DNA of 43,823 nucleotides from Bacteroidota bacterium (GTDB lineage: Bacteria; Bacteroidota; Bacteroidia; Bacteroidales; JAAUTT01). The translations under genes were made by a program, and so were the position numbers. Positions 28,118-35,955 of the stretch are shown here, in pieces. How positions within the stretch are numbered: position 1 is the first letter of the stretch; each line of letters opens with the position of its first letter. Under the pieces are notes generated by a model. It made no database searches and had not been told where the DNA came from. It worked only from the letters and a program-made list of their open reading frames with translations. The stretch is from positions 7,356-51,178 of the forward strand of contig JAIFLU010000109.1 in assembly GCA_020048915.1 (NCBI GenBank), written 5' to 3'.

Positions 28118-29340
28118 TGTGAATCCTCCTCCGATAACACTTCTTTAAATAATTTCAATATGTTCTCATTTGGTTCCTGACCTTTGGCGTGTTTAAAATA
28201 CTCGCCAAATAGTTCTTCAATCCCTTTATTTAGGTCAATATTGTGATTAAGCGAATTGTTCCATTCATTCTGGTTTTTCACATCCGGAATAAGGGAAACA
28301 ATACCTTCATGAACGCCATACAATTGTTTCCGTTCCTCGGCGGTAAGGTATGTGTCGGTTGCCATAGTCAGCTCAACCAGGCTATCTGGGCTCTCTATTA
28401 GCCAGTTAATAGCTTCTTCGATAGTTTCGGCACGTTTTCGAAGCAGTTTTTTCCCTTTTGTAAGTTCAATCTCCTTTATTATTGAGGAAGTACCCGCCTC
28501 TATTTCAGCCACAAGAACATATTTCTTTTGATTCGCCTCACTAAAACTATACGAAAGCGGGCTTCCAGAATAAAAAACAGGGCCAGCATCAGAACTTACC
28601 CGCTGTTTCCGGTGCAAATGGCCTAAAGCAGTGTATTGAATTTGTTTTGGAATATTTTCGGAGTAAATAATTTGAGCGCCACCTACATGAAGGATTGGCT
28701 TTTCATCATCCGGTTCTTCAGGTAATTCTTCCCCTTTGTTCATGAACATCAGATGAGTCAATAGAATATTTATGCCATTCGTATCGCAATGCAAGTCGAC
28801 CAGTTGGTGCCATTTCTCCTGCAAAACTGTTCGTAGCTCGGCCTCTGAATCTTCGCTGCCAAGGAATGTTTTAAGGCGAAATTCATTGGCATAAGGTGTC
28901 ATTAGAATCCTTAAAGGCTCTGCTATGCCCGGCAACATCAAACTTATGAATCCTTCCTGACTGTGCGTAACTTTTAAACCGGTTTCGAGTTCGAATGGCG
29001 TTATTATAGAATTTGGGTATCCGGCAAAAATGATTCCGCATTCCCGGGCAAGTGGATCTGGAGCTTCAATGCGATCGGGCGAATCGTGATTGCCCGCAAT
29101 GGCTATAACTGCCCGTTTTCCATTGTTTGATAACCGTTTAAGCGTTTTATAGAATAATTCGGTCGATTCAATGGGTGGATTAAAGGTATCGAATAAATCG
29201 CCGGCAATAATAACAGCATTTACATCTTCTTTGTCAGCAATTTTGCATATTTCGTTCAATACTTCCTCTTGCTCAGGATGGCGCGAAAAATTATTCAAAT
29301 GTTTGCCCAAATGCCAGTCGGAAGTATGGAGAATTCGCAT
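28114..29340 (-). CDS. sbcD: Exonuclease subunit SbcD (Mre11-like)
   Basis: 408 residues, typical for SbcD. Metallophosphoesterase motifs appear in order: TSDWHLG (Asp8, His10), AGDLFD, AGNHDSPDR, THLMF and LGHLHRKQ. These bind two metal ions (usually manganese) for 3'-5' exonuclease and endonuclease activity. A C-terminal capping domain follows. It overlaps sbcC by 4 nt and begins 33 nt after the DnaQ-like exonuclease gene, so the three probably form one repair operon. SbcCD would also act on DNA hairpins, such as those formed by the palindromic repeats later in this window. Confidence 0.97.
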   Translation of the reverse strand: MRILHTSDWHLGKHLNNFSRHPEQEEVLNEICKIADKEDVNAVIIAGDLFDTFNPPIESTELFYKTLKRLSNNGKRAVIAIAGNHDSPDRIEAPDPLARECGIIFAGYPNSIITPFELETGLKVTHSQEGFISLMLPGIAEPLRILMTPYANEFRLKTFLGSEDSEAELRTVLQEKWHQLVDLHCDTNGINILLTHLMFMNKGEELPEEPDDEKPILHVGGAQIIYSENIPKQIQYTALGHLHRKQRVSSDAGPVFYSGSPLSYSFSEANQKKYVLVAEIEAGTSSIIKEIELTKGKKLLRKRAETIEEAINWLIESPDSLVELTMATDTYLTAEERKQLYGVHEGIVSLIPDVKNQNEWNNSLNHNIDLNKGIEELFGEYFKHAKGQEPNENILKLFKEVLSEEDSQ

Positions 29341-29373
29341 TTCTTTATGAATAATATGATAATTAAAAAAAGG

Positions 29374-29943
29374 CTAAACAACCCCGAGTTCCCTCATTTT
29401 CCAAAAACACCTTGCCGTTGCCTCGATGTCAGCAGCTGCATTGTGAGCCTCTTCGAAAGTCTCCCCAAATAATTTATAGTGCAGCTCCGACAGCTTTGGC
29501 CATTTAAAACCATAGGGCCCGGGAATACGACAAAAATTAGTAGAGGAATTCATGGTGCAAATTCTCTGTTTCAGAAGAAAAGAACTTTGAATGTTTTTTC
29601 GGATAAATTCTGCCCCTACGATTTTTTCGTCAAAGCCAATATTATGAGCAACCAGAAACTTTGTCTTCTCTATTTGTTCGTTAAATAAGGTTATAACAAA
29701 TTCTAAATCCTGGCCTTCCCGTTTGGCTCGTTCTGTAGTAATTCCGTGAATTCGGGAAACATCAGCAGGAATGGCATATCCTTCGGGTTGAATAATAAAA
29801 TTTTTAGCATCCAGTTTATTTCCATCCTTATCAAAATGAATCCAGGCAATTTGCACCATCCGGGGCCAATTGTTAAAATCGGTAACGGGAGCCTTCCAAT
29901 TTCGGGGCAATCCAGTGGTTTCGGTATCGAAAAACAAATACAT
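29374..29943 (-). CDS. DnaQ-like 3'-5' exonuclease (DEDDh)
   Basis: 189 residues, a single exonuclease domain. ExoI motif FFDTETTGLP gives Asp6 and Glu8; ExoII is AHNIGFDEK; ExoIII is HNAAADIEATARC, with His and Asp. This is the DEDDh arrangement of DnaQ/epsilon and related exonucleases. There is no polymerase, DinG helicase or UvrC-like extension. It is probably not the replicative epsilon subunit itself but one of the several stand-alone DnaQ-like enzymes. It heads the sbcD-sbcC group, which points to DNA repair or end processing. Confidence 0.92.
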   Translation of the reverse strand: MYLFFDTETTGLPRNWKAPVTDFNNWPRMVQIAWIHFDKDGNKLDAKNFIIQPEGYAIPADVSRIHGITTERAKREGQDLEFVITLFNEQIEKTKFLVAHNIGFDEKIVGAEFIRKNIQSSFLLKQRICTMNSSTNFCRIPGPYGFKWPKLSELHYKLFGETFEEAHNAAADIEATARCFWKMRELGVV

Positions 29944-30240
29944 ATTTCAATAATTGAGATAAAATGAATGTTATTTGAAGTCACCAAAAATAACCAAATT
30001 TAAACCACACCCTTAGGCAAGAATAAAAAAGTAATCAACAACTTATGCTCAATCTCAGGATTTATATTCCAATGACTGAAAGATTCGAAATTGAAGAAAT
30101 AAAATCAACTTTGACTTCGCTAGTGTGACAATAATATCAATTTGGCAAGCTGAGCAGTATTAGAACCTACTTATAATAAGAACATTGATAAAAACTCAGG
30201 ATTGAAGCTGATTTAATAGGTTAGTCAAAATGCTTCAAAA
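29944..30240. other. Intergenic DNA with no recognised feature
   Basis: AT-rich spacer upstream of the exonuclease gene. It probably holds the promoter of the exonuclease-sbcDC operon, but I see no convincing -33/-7 pair. No ORF, tRNA or clear hairpin is visible before the dispersed repeat that begins near 30241. Confidence 0.4.
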
Positions 30241-30345
30241 TTTTATTTCTCAGTGTTTCTCTATGCCTTCTCTGTGGCTCTCCGTGTAATTTTGGGTTAC
30301 ACAGAGGTTCTCAGAGGAAACACGGAGGTTCACAGAGTTTAAAAA
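30241..30345 (-). repeat. Dispersed CACGGAG-type repeat with inverted arms
   Basis: Imperfect inverted arms CTCTGTGGCTCTCCGTGTAA (30270-30289) and 30297-30316 (15 of 20 match) surround a short loop, and a further CACGGAGGTTCACAGAG unit lies at 30321-30337. Read on the minus strand, 30321-30345 gives TTTTTAAACTCTGTGAACCT followed by CCGTG. This matches the core of the repeats at 35753-35774 and 40858-40880 with few changes, so the three belong to one dispersed family. No ORF is present. Confidence 0.65.
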
Positions 30346-30497
30346 TAACGAAAGCTATTTATGAGATGTTTAAACATTTTCTTCGTGAATCATTGCCCAT
30401 CCTGCAAAAATTAATAATTTGATTACTTTCTAATTTCCCTCACCAACTATTTCGGTAGATCCAAAACTTAACTATTTCACCAAATTGCATTAAACAA

Positions 30498-30531
30498 AAA
30501 AAAGGTGGCCCGAATTAGGGGACACCTTTTT
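30498..30531 (-). terminator. Rho-independent terminator of the cold-shock gene
   Basis: On the minus strand, AAAAGGTGTCCCC, a TAATTC loop and GGGCCACCTTTT form a GC-rich stem with one mismatch, followed by a T-run. It lies about 35-65 nt after the cold-shock gene stop, in the right orientation. Confidence 0.85.
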
Positions 30532-30563
30532 AAATTTTAAACTTTTCGTATATTTTATTATAC

Positions 30564-30755
30564 TTAGGCTAGTCTTACATTTACTGCATTCAATCCTTTT
30601 TTACCATCTTGCAGGTCAAAAGTTACTTCATCATTTTCTCTGATTTCATCATTCAAACCAGAAACGTGTACAAAATACTCTTTTTCAGATTTTGAATCTT
30701 TAATAAAACCAAATCCTTTTAAGTCGTTGAAAAATTTTACTGTTCCGTTATACAT
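30564..30755 (-). CDS. Cold-shock domain protein (CspA family)
   Basis: 63 residues, one cold-shock domain. The start NGTVKFFNDLKGFGFI carries RNP1 (KGFGFI), and EYFVHVS is RNP2. The protein should bind single-stranded RNA and DNA and act as an RNA chaperone. It is monocistronic: a terminator follows and about 260 nt of AT-rich DNA separate it from the divergent lipoprotein gene. Part of that spacer may be a long 5' leader of the kind that regulates cspA, but no specific fold was identified. I give no gene number because Bacteroidota have several paralogues. Confidence 0.95.
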   Translation of the reverse strand: MYNGTVKFFNDLKGFGFIKDSKSEKEYFVHVSGLNDEIRENDEVTFDLQDGKKGLNAVNVRLA

Positions 30756-31015
30756 AATCTTTAATTAAAATAAATAATGGCGCAAGGTACATCTAAAAAA
30801 CGGATTCGCTATTAAAATTATTGAAAATAAATAGTTTAAATAATTTTAAATATTCAAAGCCTATTATAATGCACATATTGAGCTATTTATAAACTTTTAT
30901 ATTTCAATCAGATAATAAATATCAAAACCTTTTCGCTTCAGAAACCTTTTAATCGATATACAAACTTTTATTACTTTTACGTTTTTAGGCGTTATTAACC
31001 CGGGAACAATTGCTA

Positions 31016-32605
31016 ATGAATTATACCAGACATAAATTAATTCTGCTAATTTTTGGCTTACTTATTATTGGCTCGTGCATTGACAAAAAAGAGTTTGATT
31101 TTGAAAGACTCTCATTGAGCAATATAAATCCGGTTTGGGCTGTTCCATTGGTAAGCGATAGCATCTACCTCAAAGCCGGGGAATATATCGAATTCGAAGA
31201 CAATAATGCAATTCTGGTATTCAACCGTAAATTCGACGATTTCAATTTAAAAGTATTGGATTCGCTTTTTAATCTGCCGCAACAAGAGCTCAAATGGTCG
31301 AGTCCCGTTTCGATACCAGCTGATTTGGATGGCGTTTATGATTTCTCGTTAAATTATACGGCATCCACTCCACTGAAATTCCCCACCATGGAGGATATTA
31401 ATGCTTCGGAAATACGTATAGACAGTGTTTTTATCGATAACCTGGATATGGCATTCCAACCGATTGTTTTGCCCGATATGTCGGGAAATTTTACCGTTAC
31501 CATATACAGTTTGTTGCAAGGGAAGAACCCGTTCGTTTTTAAAGTTTTATTTCCTTCGGTTCAAAACAACCACCACCACGACAATTATGTTTTAAAGCTC
31601 ACTCAGAATTCCCCGAAAGGAAAAAATTTATTGTCGTATCGATTATCTACCTATTCCGAAGGTACATTTGAAAAAACCGCAGGAACTACCATTGATTTTG
31701 GCTGCAATACGCTGCTAAAAAACCTGAAGCTTGCTAAGATTTTTAGTTACGTTGGAAAACAAAAATTCGATATTCTCGATTCCATTCCCATTGATGCTGC
31801 TGGATTAAGCGGCAATATTCAAATAAACGCCCTGGATATTAAATTCGAAGTGGACAATTCTATTGGAATACCGGTAGCCCTCAATCTCCATGAATTGCGG
31901 GTAGTAACTGAAAAGGGCGAAAATAAAAAAGCGATAGGTTTTAAGCCGATCTATATAAAATCGGCCGATATTAAAAACCTTCGTGCACCTGTTAAGACAA
32001 TCGACTCTATTGACGATAAAATCTTAATTCCTCTATTTGGAGACCTCCCGAAACAAATTTATTTCGACCTCAGTTTAGAAACAAACCCCAAAGGAGAAAT
32101 TGCAGGAACAACTAATTTTCTGGTGCCCGACAGTAAAATAGATTTAACCGCACATATTAGGGTACCCTTAAATCTTTCGGTGCAGGACCTCATTTTTGCC
32201 GATACTATTGCTTTTGACATGGCGAAAGATTGGAGAAAAATGGTCGACAATATGTTTTTCCGCCTCAAAGTATCAAACCATTTTCCCCTGGATATTGCTT
32301 TTCAAGCCACCATGCTCGATTCGACCAACATGCCTGTCGGAACCTTGTTTGAGACACCTATTCACATTAAAACCGGAAAATACAACCCAACAACCTCCGA
32401 AGTTACGGAAAGTGCAAGCTTTGTTGAAAATATACCATTCGGAAAATTTCGTTTGGACCAACTTCAAAAAACCCGCCGAATTTTTTTATCGGTAAAAGCA
32501 AGCACTTTTGGGAACAGCAATTTGAAAGTTAAAATCAACCGGAAAAACTTTGTTATTGTAAAAATGGGAGTAACCTCAACGATTCACCTGAATGAAGTAC
32601 TCTAA
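31016..32605 (+). CDS. Hypothetical lipoprotein upstream of a DUF5723 gene
   Basis: 529 residues from the ATG at 31016; a TTG two codons earlier is less likely. Signal with lipobox IIGSC, lipidation at about Cys21. The following text (INPVWAVPLVSDSIYLKAGE) opens a long beta-rich protein with no membrane helix. I recognise no named domain, although lipoproteins of this appearance are found beside DUF5723 genes. Its 3' end overlaps the DUF5723 gene by 14 nt, which suggests coupled expression and a joint role at the outer membrane. Confidence 0.78.
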   Translation: MNYTRHKLILLIFGLLIIGSCIDKKEFDFERLSLSNINPVWAVPLVSDSIYLKAGEYIEFEDNNAILVFNRKFDDFNLKVLDSLFNLPQQELKWSSPVSIPADLDGVYDFSLNYTASTPLKFPTMEDINASEIRIDSVFIDNLDMAFQPIVLPDMSGNFTVTIYSLLQGKNPFVFKVLFPSVQNNHHHDNYVLKLTQNSPKGKNLLSYRLSTYSEGTFEKTAGTTIDFGCNTLLKNLKLAKIFSYVGKQKFDILDSIPIDAAGLSGNIQINALDIKFEVDNSIGIPVALNLHELRVVTEKGENKKAIGFKPIYIKSADIKNLRAPVKTIDSIDDKILIPLFGDLPKQIYFDLSLETNPKGEIAGTTNFLVPDSKIDLTAHIRVPLNLSVQDLIFADTIAFDMAKDWRKMVDNMFFRLKVSNHFPLDIAFQATMLDSTNMPVGTLFETPIHIKTGKYNPTTSEVTESASFVENIPFGKFRLDQLQKTRRIFLSVKASTFGNSNLKVKINRKNFVIVKMGVTSTIHLNEVL

Positions 32606-33914
32606 AAATAGGTTTCCATTTAAAGGTCTAAAAATAAGTTTTGGAATACTGATACTGCTATTTTTCTGCACATCTTCCTTTTCCCAGACAGGATATGCTT
32701 TGTATTTTTCTTCTACCATTCCTCAGTCTGCCACTTTAAACCCGGCAAAGCTTCAAAATAAAGGGAAATACATGAGCCTGCCAATTCTTTCGTCAGTCAG
32801 CTTTAGGGTATTCAGCTCCGGGTTTTCTTACAACGATTTTATATCGAAGGATCCTACCCAAAACGATTCGCTCTATATTAACAAAGCTGTATTGAGGCAA
32901 ATGGGCGCTAATAATACAATTTTTGCCGAATTTCAAAAGCCGCTTTTTGAGTATGGATGGGGATCCGAAATACATTCGTTTCAAGTTTCATTAGGATTCA
33001 ATGGATATACGATGGGCAATTTTTCGAAAAATCTGGCTACTTTACTGCTGGAAGGAAATCAGAGCTTTTTAAATAAAACAGTTAACTTCGATCGCGAAAA
33101 AATCGAAGTTAACGCTTATGGTACGCTATCCTTGGGATATAGCCGACAATTTTCGAAATCATTCTCAGCTGGCGCTCGTATCAAAACCTTATTTGGGTTG
33201 ACAAATGTTCATACAAAAGCGATGGAATTCTCCATGATGACTGATGATGAGATTTATACAACTAATATTTTTTCGAAAATAGAAATTCAGACTGCCAACA
33301 CAGGAAATATGCTCCGAAACAAAGGACTGGCAATTGATGCAGGATTTGTTTATCAATTTTCAAAGCGCGGATTAGAGTTAAGCGCTTCAGTTACCGATTT
33401 AGGGTTTATTCGCTGGAAAGATAATGTTAGCAGCTATTCGGGAAACTCAAAAGGAAAAGTATTTGAATTTAAAGGGATAACTGGTCTTGCCGCCCAATCA
33501 TTTGAGGAAATTGGAGATTCCCTTACCAATCAGTTTGAGCTTAAAACTATAAAGGATAAACCCTACACCAGTTATTTACCTGTAAAATACCTGGTTGCCC
33601 TCTCCTATTCGCCTCATCAAAAAGGGAAAGCCGGATTTATCTACCAATACAATTATGGATATAGTTTTTCAACCATTGTTTATAGTTTACCAATGAATGA
33701 CTGGTTAAGCCTTTCTGCCAGTAATACCATGTATATTTCCCGCTTTGTAAATTTGGGAGTTGGTTTTGAAGCAAATTTTAAAAAGGTTCAATATTTTGGA
33801 GCCGTAGAAAATGTGCATTCTTTTTGGCTGCACAAAACGCAGAGCTTAAACATAATGTTGGGAGTTAATTTTAAACTATCCTCTAAAAAAAAGCTTTCAG
33901 GTAAACCAAATTAA
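32592..33914 (+). CDS. DUF5723 family outer-membrane beta-barrel protein
   Basis: 440 residues. Signal peptide ending near SSFSQ, then the DUF5723 opening TGYALYFSSTIPQSATLNPA. Alternating polar and aromatic strands continue throughout (GWGSEIHSFQVSLGFNGYT, YGTLSLGYSRQFSKSFSAGA, KAGFIYQYNYGYSF), predicting a barrel related to PorV/FadL-like proteins. The ATG lies inside the 3' end of the preceding lipoprotein gene (14-nt overlap). The tRNA-dihydrouridine synthase gene follows 3 nt downstream, so the three may share a transcript despite unrelated jobs. The transported substrate is unknown. Confidence 0.85.
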   Translation: MKYSKNRFPFKGLKISFGILILLFFCTSSFSQTGYALYFSSTIPQSATLNPAKLQNKGKYMSLPILSSVSFRVFSSGFSYNDFISKDPTQNDSLYINKAVLRQMGANNTIFAEFQKPLFEYGWGSEIHSFQVSLGFNGYTMGNFSKNLATLLLEGNQSFLNKTVNFDREKIEVNAYGTLSLGYSRQFSKSFSAGARIKTLFGLTNVHTKAMEFSMMTDDEIYTTNIFSKIEIQTANTGNMLRNKGLAIDAGFVYQFSKRGLELSASVTDLGFIRWKDNVSSYSGNSKGKVFEFKGITGLAAQSFEEIGDSLTNQFELKTIKDKPYTSYLPVKYLVALSYSPHQKGKAGFIYQYNYGYSFSTIVYSLPMNDWLSLSASNTMYISRFVNLGVGFEANFKKVQYFGAVENVHSFWLHKTQSLNIMLGVNFKLSSKKKLSGKPN

Positions 33915-33917
33915 CGT

Positions 33918-34865
33918 ATGAATCCTTCGGAAATATCTTCTCAAAATAAAATCTACCTTGCGCCATTACAGGGATTCACTGATTTTGCCTTTCGAACTGC
34001 TTTTAGCGAACTATTCGGAAAGCCCGATGCCGCCTTTTCTCCCTTTATAGAAACGCACGAAGCCGGACACAAAAAATACCGCGATGTAATTCCTGCAAAA
34101 AATACGGGTAACAATCTTATTCCTCAGCTTTTGGGAAATGAGACTTCTGAAATGATGGAAGTAATTACTGAGCTACATAAAATGGGTTATCCGGAGGTAA
34201 ACCTCAACCTGGGATGTCCTTATCCCATGGTTACCCGAAAAACTATGGGCGCTGGTTTGTTGCGACATTCGGGCAAGATTGATGAACTGTTAAACAACCT
34301 GTTCAAACAAAGCCCCTGTCGTATTTCCGTAAAAATGCGTCTAGGACTAACAGAGAAAACCGATTGGAAGGAAATAGTGCCCATCTTAAACCGATATTCC
34401 CTTACCGAGGTAATTATTCATCCAAGAACTGCTTCTCAAATGTACAAGGGGGAACCGGATATGGAGACGTTCATTGAAATGGCCGCTAAATTAACTCCTC
34501 CGGTTTGTTATAATGGAAATATTTTTTCGATGGAAGATTTCCAATTATTTACAAGTCAAATGCCGACAATTTCGAGATGGATGATAGGAAGAGGGTTAAT
34601 TGCTAATCCATTGCTGATAAACGAAATCAAAACCGGCAATAAATCTTCTGCGACAGAAATTCTGAGAGCCATCGAAAAACTTCACGACCGGTTGTTTAAT
34701 ATAAACAGCCAGCACTTAAGCGGGGAATCGCATTTACTAAATAAGATGAAGCCTTATTGGGTCTACTTTTCGACCTTTTTACAAGAGAAGCGCAAAGGCC
34801 TCAAAAAAATTAAGAAATCGACAACACTGAATGGTTATCTAAATGCCTGCCAGGAGGTATTTTAA
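33918..34865 (+). CDS. dus: tRNA-dihydrouridine synthase
   Basis: 315 residues, normal for Dus. It reduces uridine to dihydrouridine in the tRNA D-loop using FMN and NADPH. Motifs: LAPLQGFTDFAFR (FMN site), LNLGCPYPMVTRKTMGAGLL with the catalytic Cys100, VKMRLGL, IIHPRTASQMYKG, and CYNGNIFS. No membrane or export signal. It is 3 nt downstream of the DUF5723 gene. Which positions it modifies (DusA, B or C class) is not clear from motifs; Bacteroidota usually encode one or two. A hairpin with a T-run lies about 105 nt downstream. Confidence 0.93.
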   Translation: MNPSEISSQNKIYLAPLQGFTDFAFRTAFSELFGKPDAAFSPFIETHEAGHKKYRDVIPAKNTGNNLIPQLLGNETSEMMEVITELHKMGYPEVNLNLGCPYPMVTRKTMGAGLLRHSGKIDELLNNLFKQSPCRISVKMRLGLTEKTDWKEIVPILNRYSLTEVIIHPRTASQMYKGEPDMETFIEMAAKLTPPVCYNGNIFSMEDFQLFTSQMPTISRWMIGRGLIANPLLINEIKTGNKSSATEILRAIEKLHDRLFNINSQHLSGESHLLNKMKPYWVYFSTFLQEKRKGLKKIKKSTTLNGYLNACQEVF

Positions 34866-34910
34866 TAGAATTAAATCCATTAATTTTTTAACAAAGGTTG
34901 ACTTTAGAAA

Positions 34911-35057
34911 AATAAGGTAATAAGGTAAATTTTCCAATTACTATCTGCCACTAAGGTCTGTTTAGAGAAATAAGGTTTTTAAATACTTTACAAAACCTTA
35001 TTTACTTTTTTTTCACCTTAGTAGTAAAATTAAATATCGTCAACAAACAACCTTATT
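34911..35057. repeat. Nested concentric inverted repeats (AATAAGGT)
   Basis: Three pairs of arms share nearly one centre near 34986. Inner: AAATAAGGTTTT (34968-34979) with AAAACCTTATTT (34992-35003). Middle: ACTAAGGT (34950-34957) with ACCTTAGT (35015-35022). Outer: tandem AATAAGGT (34911-34926) with ACCTTATT (35050-35057). The segment could fold into a long interrupted hairpin. It fills most of the gap between dus and the DUF423 gene; nothing else was seen there. Confidence 0.65.
34968..35013 (+). terminator. Probable terminator of the lipoprotein-DUF5723-dus unit
   Basis: The perfect 12-bp inner stem (34968-34979 with 34992-35003, 12-nt loop) is followed by a run of eight or nine T (35005-35013). 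The stem is AT-rich, so strength is uncertain, but orientation and position suit the end of the plus-strand unit. Confidence 0.5.
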
Positions 35058-35162
35058 AGTTTATTAACTGAGGATTTGGCTAAATGATTCTTTTTCACAT
35101 GAAGTAAAATTAACAATCACTCAATATTTAGAATAGAGCCAATCAGTTTAACAATAATCTTG

Positions 35163-35552
35163 TTAGCCCATTTTCATGGTTATTGCTTTCCATAAAAGCA
35201 ATGCCCAGCCTGTTATCATAAATAGTCCTCCCAAAGGTGTAACTGGACCCATAAATTTAAGGTTTACATTCCATGCACCCGCAAAACTCAATAAATAAAT
35301 AGAGAAGGAAAATAAAAAACTTCCAATAATAAAACTCCACGCAATGCTTTTCTCTAACCGGTTGGAAAATGAAAAGTTAAATCCCAACACCAGCAATACA
35401 ATGGCATGATACATTTGATATTTAACCCCAACCTCAAAACTTGCCAACGACTCAGGCGAAAGAATGGTTTTCAGCGCGTGAGCGCCAAATGCCCCTAAAA
35501 TAATGGCAAAAAGTCCGAAAATACCCGAAATTATCAATATAAATCTTTTCAT
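35163..35552 (-). CDS. DUF423 (YgdD/TMEM256-like) membrane protein
   Basis: 129 residues from the ATG at 35552; a TTG two codons upstream is less likely. Four hydrophobic segments are visible, beginning FILIISGIFGLFAIILGAFG. The signature GAFGAHAL follows the first helix, and PVTPLGGLFMITGWALLLW closes the last ones. This is the DUF423 pattern, seen in E. coli YgdD and eukaryotic TMEM256. Function is unknown for the whole family. It appears to be monocistronic. Confidence 0.92.
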   Translation of the reverse strand: MKRFILIISGIFGLFAIILGAFGAHALKTILSPESLASFEVGVKYQMYHAIVLLVLGFNFSFSNRLEKSIAWSFIIGSFLFSFSIYLLSFAGAWNVNLKFMGPVTPLGGLFMITGWALLLWKAITMKMG

Positions 35553-35724
35553 AACCAATATACAAATTAAACTATATCCTTTATTTTAAACACCTTTCTA
35601 TCACTAAAGTTCAAGTGCAGTTTATGTTACCTTATCAAATAATAAACTATTAAATTTTAAGAAAAGTTAAGAATACAAATAAAAAGAACAATTAATCGGA
35701 GTTGTTATTCAGAGAATACTCCTA
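35553..35724. other. AT-rich spacer with no recognised feature
   Basis: Upstream of the DUF423 gene. Very AT-rich with no ORF and no clear hairpin. It should contain the DUF423 promoter but no element stands out. The dispersed repeat copy begins near its right end. Confidence 0.35.
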
Positions 35725-35930
35725 GCTCAAGGAGAGAAAATCGCCAGCGATTTTTTAAACTCTGTGTCCTCCGTGCTTTCTCAATACAATAATTTATAAA
35801 ATAGCCTTAATTTTCAATGGACCAATATTTTTTTAGATCAAAACATGCCCCTCCATGTTAAAAAATATTTTGTTTCTTTTTTTAAACTGTCTTTAAATAT
35901 TAACACCCCGAAAACTTGTTTCCAAATAAT
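35725..35930 (+). repeat. Dispersed degenerate repeat, copy 1
   Basis: Begins around the palindrome AAAATCGCCAGCGATTTT (35737-35754), then AAACTCTGTGTCCTCCGTGC, then AATAATTTATAAAATAGC, and ends with TTAAAAAATATTTTGTTTC and a T/A-rich tail. The same order of blocks is found at 40841-41010, so these are two copies of one element roughly 180 bp long. The right edge meets the topB promoter region. No ORF of note lies inside. Confidence 0.68.
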
Positions 35931-35931
35931 G

Positions 35932-35939
35932 TATTTTTG
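35932..35939 (+). promoter_or_regulatory. Candidate -7 element of topB (TATTTTTG)
   Basis: TATTTTTG fits the TAnnTTTG consensus and lies 17 nt before the TTG start of topB, implying a very short leader. No good -33 TTTG is at the expected spacing; the nearest TTG is at 35916-35918, 13 nt upstream. Confidence 0.33.
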
Positions 35940-35955
35940 CCCAAAATAGTATACG

